A stretch of DNA of 64,000 nucleotides from DATLLN01 sp963720885. GTDB taxonomy: Bacteria > Actinomycetota > Thermoleophilia > Gaiellales > JAICJC01. Location of the stretch: the NCBI GenBank assembly GCA_963720885.1, contig CAVRGW010000006.1:248001-312000 (forward strand). Reading direction: 5' to 3'. A program made the translations under genes and the position numbers. This document shows, one piece after another, positions 36,752 through 45,232 of this stretch (position 1 is the stretch's first letter; each line of letters opens with the position of its first letter). Under the pieces are notes generated by a model. That model saw only the letters and a program-made list of their open reading frames with translations. It was not told the DNA's origin and did not search any database.

Positions 36752-38075
36752 CTACGCCGTAACCCACGCCGCGTTCGCCTCCACCAGCTCCCCCACCATC
36801 GCGCTCCGTCTCCTCGAGCGTCAGGTTCGCGCTGGTGTTCGGATCCAGCAGGAACGCCCGCAGCAGATCCGCCCGACCCGCTGAGCGCCGCCTGCACCAC
36901 GTGCTGCTCGAACGAGATCCAGCCCTGCAGGTGCGCGGCCAGCGCCGGGTGCAGCGGCTCGACGGCGATCGGCCGGATCCGTACCCGTTGACCACCGCGT
37001 TGACCTCGACGATCGCGTCGTGCGGCAGGTTGGGGATGGCGCCCTCGTTGGGCGCGTTGATCACGAAGATCCGGTTCCGGTTGGCGACGATCGACTCCAT
37101 GATGTCGATCACCTCGATGCCCCAGTCCTCGTCGCCCTCGGGCAGGTCGGCCAGCGTCACCGCCCCCGAGTCGGGCGCCGTCCACTCGGCCGCCAGCGCC
37201 TCCAGCTCGGCCACCCGCGCCTTCTCGTAGGCCATGTCGTGGGTCGTGATCCCGTACTTCATCTTCACGCCCTGCGCGGAGCCGTTCAGCTCGCCCTCCA
37301 GCCGCTGCAGCTGCGGGAAGTGCTCCACCCAGTGGGTCCAGCAGTAGGGCAGCACGCCGTAGGTGTCGAGCGCCCACTTGACCACCGGGTTGGTCGCGTT
37401 CTCGCGCACCAGCGGCATCGCGTCGGTGCCGTCGACCAGCCGCAGCTGCTGTACGGAGGCGCAGTGGTTGATGCCGCCCACCACCGGCGGCATCGCGATG
37501 TCCTCGGGAGCCACGCCGGCCTCGCCGGCCAGCCACTCGGCGCTGCCCGGATGCCCCGTGCACGAGCACAGCGCGAACGTCTTGACGGAGGGCGCGGCGC
37601 GGCGCATCGCCATCGCCTCGGTCGGCGCCGGGTTGGTGTAGTTGAAGACGTAGGCGTCGGGCGCCACCTCGGCCACGTTGCGCGCCACCTCGGCCAGCAC
37701 CGGGATGTTGCGCATCGCCCGCATGATCCCGCCCGGCCCGACCGAGTCGGCCACGTGCATGACGATGCCGTACTTGGCGGGGATCTCGATGTCGTTCGCC
37801 CAGGCGTCGAAGCCGCCGACGCTGATCGCGGCGATCACGAAGTCGGCGCCGGCCAGCGCCTCGCGCTGGTCGGTGGTGCTCTCCACGCGCAGGGCACTGC
37901 CCTCGCCCTCGATCAGCTTCTCGCCCAGCCGCTGCATCGTGTCCAGCCGGCCCTGGTCGATGTCCATCAGCGTGACCGTGGAATCGCCCAGCACCTCGTT
38001 GGTCATCAGCCGCCGCAGCAGCACCGGCACGAAGCTCGAGCTCCCGCCCCCGATGATCGTGACCTTCTTCCCCAC
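36752..38075 (-). CDS. Glycoside hydrolase family 4 (NAD-dependent alpha-glycosidase type), three frame breaks
   Basis: About 441 residues. The N-terminal Rossmann motif VTIIGGGSSSFVPVLL, then DIDQGRLD, YTNPAPTEAMA (Asn ligand), CSCTGHPGS with the metal-binding Cys, and GGINHCASV with the metal-binding His are GH4 hallmarks. These enzymes use NAD and Mn2+ to hydrolyse alpha- or beta-glycosides, galacturonides or their 6-phosphates. Breaks near 36975 (missing base), 36885 and 36803 (surplus base) affect the last 110 residues; after repair the protein ends ELVEANAAWVTA. GTG start with AAAGGAAC upstream. It ends a minus operon with an SDR and a copper amine oxidase. Confidence 0.85.
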
Positions 38076-38089
38076 AGTGGTTCCTTTCG

Positions 38090-38797
38090 TCAGCCCATCG
38101 AGTCGTCGCTCATCGGCAAGATGGAGGTCTCCAGGATCCGCTGCGACCGCGGCCTGGTGATCGCGTAGAGCACGGCATCCGCCACCTGCTCCGCCCGCAG
38201 CATGCCCGGCAGGTCGGGATCCTCGGGCGTCCTGCCCCGGCCCATCGCGAACTCGGTCTCGACGCCGCCCGGCGCCAGGATCGAGCAGCGCACGCCCTTG
38301 CCGTACAGCTCGTGATCGAGCGAGCGCAGGAACCCGATCTGCGCGTGCTTCGACGCGGCGTACACCGCCTCGCCCTCCGGCGCCCGCTGGCCGGCGATCG
38401 ACGTCACGCCGACCAGGTCGGCGCTGGAGCTCTGAAGCAGCGCCGGCAGGCCGGCCCGGATCGTGTGCAGGAATCCCTTGACGTTGGTGTCGATCATCTC
38501 GTCCACCCACTCGCCGTGCGTATCCATGAAGGCGCCGTAGGCGCCGACACCGGCGTTGGCGACCAGGATGTCCAGCCCGCCGAACCGCTCGACCGTCTGG
38601 TCGACGAAGCCCTGGATGGCGGCGGCGTCGCGGACGTCCACCGAGCCGGCCAGCGCGCCCTCGATGCCCAGGTCGTCGCCCCGCCGCGAGGCCAGGGCGA
38701 CCTTGGCGCCGCCCTCGGCCAGCAGCCGCGCCGTGGCGGCGCCGATCCCGCTGGACGCCCCGGTCACCAGGGCCACCCGGCCCTCGACTCCGCTCAT
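38090..38797 (-). CDS. Short-chain dehydrogenase/reductase
   Basis: This 235-residue classical SDR has cofactor motif TGASSGIG at residues 13-20, NAG at the usual position (LVANAGVGAYG), catalytic Ser in VTSIAG and YAASK carrying the Tyr-x-x-x-Lys pair. A basic residue after beta-2 (ASRRGDDL) suggests NADP preference. It sits 10 bases after the amine oxidase stop and 14 bases before the GH4 start, so all three are probably co-transcribed. Confidence 0.92.
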   Translation of the reverse strand: MSGVEGRVALVTGASSGIGAATARLLAEGGAKVALASRRGDDLGIEGALAGSVDVRDAAAIQGFVDQTVERFGGLDILVANAGVGAYGAFMDTHGEWVDEMIDTNVKGFLHTIRAGLPALLQSSSADLVGVTSIAGQRAPEGEAVYAASKHAQIGFLRSLDHELYGKGVRCSILAPGGVETEFAMGRGRTPEDPDLPGMLRAEQVADAVLYAITRPRSQRILETSILPMSDDSMG

Positions 38798-38807
38798 GCT
38801 CTCCCCC

Positions 38808-40727
38808 TCAGCAATGCCCGGCGTGCGGCGTAGACGGCGGCACGTCGAGCGCAGGATTGTTCGTGAAGAAGCCCACCGGCTTCAGCTGAAAGCCGATGGT
38901 CGCCACCGGCATCACCGGCCAGTCCTCCGGCCGCGGCACGTGGTGGTGGCCGAACGTATACCAGACGACGATGTCCCGGTCGGCGACGGGCCGGTCGGCC
39001 GCCGTCCACTCCGGCAGCCCGGCCCCGCCGGGGTGCTGGTTGGGGTAGTCGCCGGCCGCGTAGCGCTCGGACGGCTCGATACGGCGTCACCCACAGGTGC
39101 TCGGTGATGAAGGCCGCCCGCTTGGAGACCGGCGCGTCCGGCTGCGCGAACGGCACGGCGTTCTCGCCGGGCAGGAGGCGGTAGCCGACCGGCTCGCCCA
39201 GCCGGTGGCGGACGGACGGGTTGACGATCTCCCACCAGCGGGCCGACCGCGGATCGGTGCGGCGCCTCGCCCCCAGCTCGGTCTCCAGCCGCCGGCGCAT
39301 CGGCCGGAAGGCGTTGCCGTAGGGGTTGCCCGGCCCCGGCGGGTCGGACTCCGTCCACACCTCCTCGACGGCGTTCTGCGGTGCCGTCGACGTCCAGGTC
39401 GAGCCGCATGTTGAAGAAGTGCTGGTGCACCATCGCGTTCAGCCCGGGGGCGACCAGCGTGCCGTGCTGCGGCTTCACGCCGGGCGCCACCGCGCCGGTC
39501 GAGAGCACGCCGGTCAGCTTCACCTCGAAGGCGATCGTGCCGTCCTGGTAGAGGTACCAGAAGAACCCGTAGTCGTAGTTGCCGATCGCCGAGAAGCTGG
39601 AGATCACCATCCGCCGCGAGCGCCGCACCTCGCCCGAGCCGTCCCGCCACTCGATGTGCCGCCAGAGCACGCCGTGGTCCTCCTCGTGCAGGCAGATCGC
39701 GTTGGGGATGGTCACCGGCTCGCCGGCCGAGCCGTTGACCACGGCGTCCAGGTAGACGATCTCGCCCAGGCAGTCGCAGCCGCGGGTCAGCGGGGAGGCG
39801 GCCACGCCGACCCCGTTCTCGCCGGCGTCGAACGCGTTCTTGAAGTAGTGCGTCGGGCTGGGGTCGCCGTAGGGCACGACCATCTCCGACAGCGACGCGC
39901 GGTGCATGATCGAGCGGCCGTCGTAGCTCAGCCGGTGCAGCACCAGCCCCTCCTTGGGCGTGAAGCCGACGTGCACCCGCCAGCGCTGCCACTCGATCAC
40001 CCGGCCCTCGACGGTGAACCCCGGCCCGTCCGGCTGGGTGATCTCGAGCGGCGCGATGTCCGTCGCGCAGCGGAGCCCCCGCCTCGACGTCGAAGTTGCC
40101 GCTCTCCTCGGGCACCGGCACCACGCCGTGATCCTCGATCCGCAGCACCTCCAGCGTGTTCAGGTCGACCAGCCCCAGCAGCCCGTCCACCGGGTGGGCC
40201 CACTCGTTGGCGCCGGGCGCCGGCTTGACGAACACGGTGCAGCGGGCCAGCCGCCGCTCCGACTCCTCGGCCACGCCGAAGTGCCCGGCCGGCCAGGCGT
40301 CGACCTGGATCTGCGCGGGATCGGTGACGCCCCGCTTGGCCATCGCCGCCTGGAACTCGGGGTGCAGGCGGAGCACCTCCTCGGCCTCCATCAGCTCCGA
40401 GACGACGGCCATCGGCTGCACGTCGGTGCGCACGTTCCAGACGGCCACGGCGCCGTCGGCCAGGTCGACCAGGGCCTCGATCGTCTCCGCCCGGTCGCGA
40501 TCCAGCAGCACCACCTCGGCCTGCCGCGGCGGCAGCTCGCCGCCCGCCTCCCAGCCCAGCACGGCGTCCTTGTCCGGCTCGGCCAGGGCGATCGTGATGA
40601 ACCGGCAGCGCTCGCCGCGGCCGGCGAATCCGGCGCTCGCCCGGACGACCGCTGCGGTCGCGCCAACTTCCTCGGCGGTCAGGGGGTCCAATGGATGAAC
40701 GGCCGCAAGCTGTTGAGTTCCGCTCAT
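38808..40727 (-). CDS. Copper-containing primary amine oxidase, three frame breaks
   Basis: About 638 residues, the standard length. The topaquinone precursor Tyr lies in IGNYDYGF, the first two copper ligands in HQHFFNMRLD, and the third in the region YTFGHHHVPRPEDWPVMP. Surplus bases near 40073, 39380 and 39082 shift the frame; their sum is three, so the overall span is a multiple of three. These enzymes oxidise primary amines to aldehydes with release of ammonia and H2O2. No signal peptide is visible. The ATG lies 20 bases from the start of the divergent sugar-binding protein gene, so both promoters must be very compact. Confidence 0.88.
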
Positions 40728-40747
40728 CCGATCCCTAGTATGGCGCA

Positions 40748-42046
40748 ATGACCCGACTCCAGCGCTTCACAATCGTTTTCTTCGCCCTCTCGCTGGCCCT
40801 GGCTGCGGCCGCCTGCGGCGGCAGCTCCTCGAGCAGCTCAGGCTCGGCCGGGAGCAGCGGCGCGAGCGAGGACATCAAGGGCCAGACGATCACCGTCCTC
40901 ATCCCCTACCAGATGCCGAAGAGCCTGCTCGACAAGTTCACCGCCGAGACCGGCGTCAAGGTGAACTACGTCGTCACCGGCTGGGATGCGACCCACAACA
41001 AGCTGCTGGTCGCCAACGAGGCGCAGACCTACCTCGCCGACGTCGCCGAGTTCGACTGGTCGTTCACCGGCCAGTTCGCGGGTGCCGGCTGGGTGGAGCC
41101 GCTGAACGGCCTGGTCGACCAGAAGACGCTGGACGACCTGGAGTCGACCGACAAGGCGTTCATCTCGGGCGGCAAGACATACGCCGCCTGCTACTCGAAC
41201 GACTTCCGCGTCTCGATGTTCAACAAGGCGATGTTCCAGAAGGCTGGGCTCGACGGGTACCCGGCGACGTTCAACGACCTGTCGGACGCCGTCACCAAGC
41301 TCAAGGCGTCGGGCGTGCAGTACCCGCTGTCGATTCCGATGGCCGCCACCGAGGGCGGCGTCACGCCCTGGTACCTGCTGACGCTGGCGATGGGCGGTCA
41401 GCTGTTCGACGAGAACAACAACCCGGTGTTCTCGGATCCCAGCTCCGCGGGCTACAAGGCGCTGCAGTGGGAGGTCGACGCGGTCAAGAACGGCTGGGTC
41501 TCCCCCGGCTCGGTCTCGATGGACGACTCCGTGGCCTTCAACAAGTTCACGGCCGGCGAGAACGCGAGCGTGCTGGCCACCGGCCCCGGCAACATGCCCA
41601 CCGCCAACGATCCCAAGCAGTCGAGCATCGCCGGCAAGGCCGACCTCGGCCTGGTGCCCGGCATCGACGGCCCGGGCGGCTCCTTCGGCCTGCCCGAGGG
41701 CCTCTCGATCCCGGTCACGGCCAAGCACAAGGCGGCGGCCGCGGCATTCATCGAGTGGTGGGAGCGGCCCGAGAACGCGATCGCGATCTACAAGGCCCAG
41801 GGCAGCCTGCCCTGCGGCGAGACGGCGCTCAAGCAGCTGTCCGACACCGGTCAGCTGCAGGGCGGCAGCGTCGTGACGGCCGAGCTGCCCCACGTCGGGC
41901 CGCTGTTCCCGGGCGGCGCGCCGATCTGGTACTCGCAGTTCTCCTCCGACGCGCAGGGCCTGCTGAACGCCGCGGTCAAGGGCGACAAGAGCGTGGCGGA
42001 CGCGCTCAACGAGCTCTCTGACAAGGCGAAATCGCTCAACTCGTAG
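40748..42046 (+). CDS. Sugar ABC transporter substrate-binding protein (family 1), lipoprotein
   Basis: This 432-residue protein has a signal peptide ending in the lipobox AAAAC and a Ser-rich linker. The MalE-like mature region contains LIPYQMPKSLLDKFTAETGV, KTYAACYSNDFRVSMFNKAMFQKAG and a C-terminal ENAIAIYKAQGSLPC. It delivers an oligosaccharide to the two permeases encoded next; its stop overlaps the GTG of the first permease by one base. With alpha-mannosidase and GH4 genes flanking, mannose-containing or alpha-linked sugars are likely ligands. Confidence 0.93.
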   Translation: MTRLQRFTIVFFALSLALAAAACGGSSSSSSGSAGSSGASEDIKGQTITVLIPYQMPKSLLDKFTAETGVKVNYVVTGWDATHNKLLVANEAQTYLADVAEFDWSFTGQFAGAGWVEPLNGLVDQKTLDDLESTDKAFISGGKTYAACYSNDFRVSMFNKAMFQKAGLDGYPATFNDLSDAVTKLKASGVQYPLSIPMAATEGGVTPWYLLTLAMGGQLFDENNNPVFSDPSSAGYKALQWEVDAVKNGWVSPGSVSMDDSVAFNKFTAGENASVLATGPGNMPTANDPKQSSIAGKADLGLVPGIDGPGGSFGLPEGLSIPVTAKHKAAAAAFIEWWERPENAIAIYKAQGSLPCGETALKQLSDTGQLQGGSVVTAELPHVGPLFPGGAPIWYSQFSSDAQGLLNAAVKGDKSVADALNELSDKAKSLNS

Positions 42047-42924
42047 TGCGACGCGCCGATACCGAGCGCCAGATCCTGGGCTGGCTGTTCGTCGCGCCGG
42101 CGATGATCCTGGTCGTCCTGCTGGTGCTCTACCCGATGGTGCACGGGTTCCAGCAGAGCATCGAATCGGGCGGCTTCCTGTTCGGCGAGAAGCCGGGCTA
42201 CGTCGGCCTGCGCAACTACAAGGACGTGCTCAACGACCCGGTCTCGCGGGACGCCATGCGCCACACGCTGGAGTACGTCGTGCTGGCGGTCGCGCTGGAG
42301 ATGATCCTGGGCATCTTCGTGGCGGTCACGCTGCACCGGGTGTTCCGCGGCCGAGGCTTCGTGCTGGCCGTGCTGATCCTGCCCTGGGCGCTGCCCTCGG
42401 TGGTCTCCGGCGTGCTCTGGCGCCGCGTGTTCGACCCTGACAACGGCCTCCTGAACGCCCTGCTGATGCAGCTGCACATCATCTCCGAGCCGCACGTCTG
42501 GCTGGCCTCGGGACGGGGCGCGATCGTCTGGATCACGCTCGTCCACGTGTGGGGCGTGCTGCCGCTGGTCAGCCTGATCTTCCTGGCCGGGCTGCAGTCG
42601 ATCCCCGAGGAGGTGTACAGCGCCTCGGCCGTCGACGGCGCCGGCCCACTGCGCCAGTTCCGGCACATCACGCTGCCGCTGCTGCGCCCCTCGATGGCCA
42701 TCGCGCTGACCGTCGGCACGCTCTTGGCGATCGCCATCTTCGACGAGATCTACGTGCTCAACGGCACGGCGCTGAACACGCGATCGATCCTGATCCAGGT
42801 CTACAACACGACGTTCGCGCAGGCCGACTTCGCCCACGGCACCGCGCTGGCGTTCCTGCTGGCGGCGGTGACGGCGGTGTTCGGCGGGCTCTACGCGCTG
42901 GCCCTGCGGAGGTCGACGGTATGA
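42046..42924 (+). CDS. Sugar ABC transporter permease (MalF type)
   Basis: The 292-residue protein has six predicted membrane helices, starting with FVAPAMILVVLLVLYPMVHG. The EAA loop reads EVYSASAVDGAGPLRQFRHITLPLLRP, where it contacts the ATPase. GTG start, overlapping the preceding TAG by one base. It forms the channel with the following permease. Confidence 0.94.
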   Translation: MRRADTERQILGWLFVAPAMILVVLLVLYPMVHGFQQSIESGGFLFGEKPGYVGLRNYKDVLNDPVSRDAMRHTLEYVVLAVALEMILGIFVAVTLHRVFRGRGFVLAVLILPWALPSVVSGVLWRRVFDPDNGLLNALLMQLHIISEPHVWLASGRGAIVWITLVHVWGVLPLVSLIFLAGLQSIPEEVYSASAVDGAGPLRQFRHITLPLLRPSMAIALTVGTLLAIAIFDEIYVLNGTALNTRSILIQVYNTTFAQADFAHGTALAFLLAAVTAVFGGLYALALRRSTV

Positions 42925-43778
42925 CGTCGGTCGGCTGGCGGATCGCCAAGGTGCTGGCCATCCTGGCCATCCTGACCTGGTCGATCGCGCCGATCCTGAT
43001 CGGGGTCTCGACCAGCATCTCCACCCAGCGCGAGGTCAACGACGTCCCCACCAAGTGGGTGCCCCACTCGCCCACGCTGCAGGCCTACCACGACCTGCTG
43101 GGCGGCACCTCGAGCCAGCGCGGCGGCGGCACCGTGACCGAGGCCGGCACGTTCACCCGCTCCGTCTACAACAGCGCGGTCCTGTCCGGCATCTCCACCG
43201 TGTTCGTGCTGATCTTCGCCTCGATGGCCGCCTACGCGTTCGGCCGGCTCAAGTTCCGGTTCGGCGGCGCCATCCTGGCGATCCTGGTGGGGACGATGAT
43301 CGTCCCCATCTTCGTGATCGTGATCTCGCTGTTCAAGGTGCTGGCCGACCACCACCTGATCGACAGCAGACGCGGGCTGGTGCTGGTGTTCGTGGCAACG
43401 TTGACACCGCTGGCGACGTGGCTGCTGTACACGCAGGTGCGGGAGATGCCGACCGAGCCCGAGGAGGCCGCATTGATCGACGGCTGCCGGCGCTGGCAGG
43501 CGTTCGTCCGGGTGGTGATCCCGCAGATGAGCTCGGGCATCGCCGCGGTGGGTGCGATCGTCGCCCTGTCGGTGTGGGGCGAGTTCCTGATCCCGCTGCT
43601 GCTGACGCAGACCATGAACGCCAAGCCGGTGACGGTGCAGATCACCGAGTACGTCGGCAAGTACACGACCAACTACCCGATCCTGGCGGCCGCCGGGGTG
43701 CTGGCGCTGATCCCGCCCGCCCTGCTCGCGCTGGCCCTGAACAAGCGGATCACCGGCATGCTGGCGGGCTCGTCGTGA
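42921..43778 (+). CDS. Sugar ABC transporter permease (MalG type)
   Basis: The 285-residue protein has six predicted helices and an EAA loop at PEEAALIDGCRRWQAFVRVVIPQ. The long extracytoplasmic loop after helix 1 (STQREVNDVPTKWVPHSPTL) is typical of MalG-type subunits. It overlaps its upstream neighbour by ATGA and the ATPase gene by GTGA. Confidence 0.94.
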   Translation: MTSVGWRIAKVLAILAILTWSIAPILIGVSTSISTQREVNDVPTKWVPHSPTLQAYHDLLGGTSSQRGGGTVTEAGTFTRSVYNSAVLSGISTVFVLIFASMAAYAFGRLKFRFGGAILAILVGTMIVPIFVIVISLFKVLADHHLIDSRRGLVLVFVATLTPLATWLLYTQVREMPTEPEEAALIDGCRRWQAFVRVVIPQMSSGIAAVGAIVALSVWGEFLIPLLLTQTMNAKPVTVQITEYVGKYTTNYPILAAAGVLALIPPALLALALNKRITGMLAGSS

Positions 43779-44848
43779 GCGGCACGATCTCGCTGGAGGG
43801 CGTCTCCAAGCAGTTCCCCGGCGGGGTGCTGGCGGTCGACGACCTCAGCCTGGAGGTCGAGCCGGGCGAGTTCCTGGTGCTGGTCGGCCCATCCGGCTGC
43901 GGCAAGACCACGGCGCTGCGGATGGTGGCCGGGCTGGAGCCGGTGACCGGCGGCGAGATCCGGATCAACGACCGGGTGGTCACGCGGATGCCGCCCCGCG
44001 ACCGCGACATCGCCATGGTCTTCCAGAACTACGCGCTGTACGCGCACATGAGCGTGCGCAACAACATGGCGTTCGGGCTGAAGATGGCCGGCACGCCGAA
44101 GGCCGACATCCGCACCCGGGTGGACGAGGCGGCGGCGATGCTGGGGCTGACCGAGCTGCTCAACCGCAAGCCCAAGCAGCTGTCCGGCGGCCAGCGCCAG
44201 CGGGTGGCGATGGGCCGCGCCATCGTCCGCGAGCCGGCGGCGTTCCTGATGGACGAGCCGTTGTCCAACCTGGACGCGAAGCTGCGGGTGGAGATGCGCG
44301 GCGAGATCATCCGCGTGCAGCGGCGGATCGCGGCGCCGACGCTGTACGTGACGCACGACCAGACCGAGGCGATGACGATGGGCGACCGCGTCGCCATCCT
44401 CCGCGACGGCGTGCTGCAGCAGCTGGGGACGCCCGACGAGATCTACGACCACCCGGTCAACGTGTTCGTCGCCGGGTTCATCGGGTCGCCGTCGATGAAC
44501 CTGATCGGCGCGCGGCTGGAGGGCACCGTCGCCTCGTTCGGCGCGTCGCGGCTGGAGCTGGGGCCGCGGCCGGGGCTGGCGGAATACGACGGCCGCGACC
44601 TGGTGGTCGGCATCCGGCCGGAGGACATCCGGGCCGGCGGCGGAGGCGGGCTGGAGCTGACCGTCAACCGGGTCGAGTCGCTGGGCTCGGAGCTGGTCGT
44701 CTACCTCGAATCGGGCGAGCCGGGGGTCGAGATCACCGCCCGGCTGGAGCGCAAGGCCGGCGTCGAGGAGGGCAAGCCGGTGCCGCTGTCGGTCGACCTC
44801 GACCGGCTGTACTTCTTCGACCCGGAGACGGGGAGCGCGGTGCGGTGA
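43775..44848 (+). CDS. Sugar ABC transporter ATP-binding protein (UgpC/MsmK type)
   Basis: This 357-residue ATPase has Walker A GPSGCGKTT, Q-loop FQNYALYAHM, signature LSGGQRQR, Walker B FLMDEPLSNLDAK and the switch His in VTHDQTEA. The C-terminal TOBE/MalK-type regulatory domain contains GIRPEDIR. MsmK/UgpC-type ATPases often serve several sugar importers. The frame is intact. Confidence 0.95.
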   Translation: MSGTISLEGVSKQFPGGVLAVDDLSLEVEPGEFLVLVGPSGCGKTTALRMVAGLEPVTGGEIRINDRVVTRMPPRDRDIAMVFQNYALYAHMSVRNNMAFGLKMAGTPKADIRTRVDEAAAMLGLTELLNRKPKQLSGGQRQRVAMGRAIVREPAAFLMDEPLSNLDAKLRVEMRGEIIRVQRRIAAPTLYVTHDQTEAMTMGDRVAILRDGVLQQLGTPDEIYDHPVNVFVAGFIGSPSMNLIGARLEGTVASFGASRLELGPRPGLAEYDGRDLVVGIRPEDIRAGGGGGLELTVNRVESLGSELVVYLESGEPGVEITARLERKAGVEEGKPVPLSVDLDRLYFFDPETGSAVR

Positions 44849-45219
44849 CGCGCAGCGTGCGGCTGCCGCCGCGGTGGGCCAGCTTCCTGGTCGCGGCCTG
44901 GCTGCTGGTCGACGGGCTGGCGCTGGCGGCGTCGGATTCGCCGAACCAGTTCACGATCGCCCTGGCGCTGGCGCCGTTCATCCTGCTGTCGCTGTGGTGG
45001 CACCGGGTGTGGGACACGGCCGGCCGGCCGCAGCGCAACTGGCCGCTGCGGATCAAGCTGGCGATCCCCTCGATCGCGCTGGTGGTGGCGGCGATCGCCG
45101 TCTGGGCGGCCAGCGGCAACCGCTCGGCCTTCCTCGGCATCGTGCTGGTCGCCTTCGCCTGCACGACCATCACCGACGATTTCGTGCAGCGGCGCGAGCT
45201 GCGCAACAACGGGGTCTGA
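44845..45219 (+). CDS. Small membrane protein at the end of the sugar operon
   Basis: This 124-residue protein has about three hydrophobic segments (ASFLVAAWLLVDGLALAA, TIALALAPFILLSLWW, LAIPSIALVVAAIAVWAA). It overlaps the ATPase stop with GTGA and so belongs to the importer operon. No family is recognised. Its last four residues (NNGV) and its TGA are encoded by the 31-bp palindrome at 45202, so the repeat supplies the natural end of this gene. Confidence 0.75.
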   Translation: MTRSVRLPPRWASFLVAAWLLVDGLALAASDSPNQFTIALALAPFILLSLWWHRVWDTAGRPQRNWPLRIKLAIPSIALVVAAIAVWAASGNRSAFLGIVLVAFACTTITDDFVQRRELRNNGV

Positions 45220-45232
45220 CCCCTTTGTTGCG
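45202..45232. repeat. 31-bp palindromic repeat, copy 3
   Basis: CGCAACAA and TTTGTTGCG flank GGGGTCTGACCCC. The central TGA is the stop codon of the small membrane-protein gene, and the mannosidase stop on the other strand begins at the very next base. Confidence 0.92.

Noticed and set aside
36700..36790. Complete tRNA gene
   Set aside because: Only the T-arm folds. No acceptor 5' strand, D-arm or anticodon arm can be placed, and the sequence upstream is GH4 coding.
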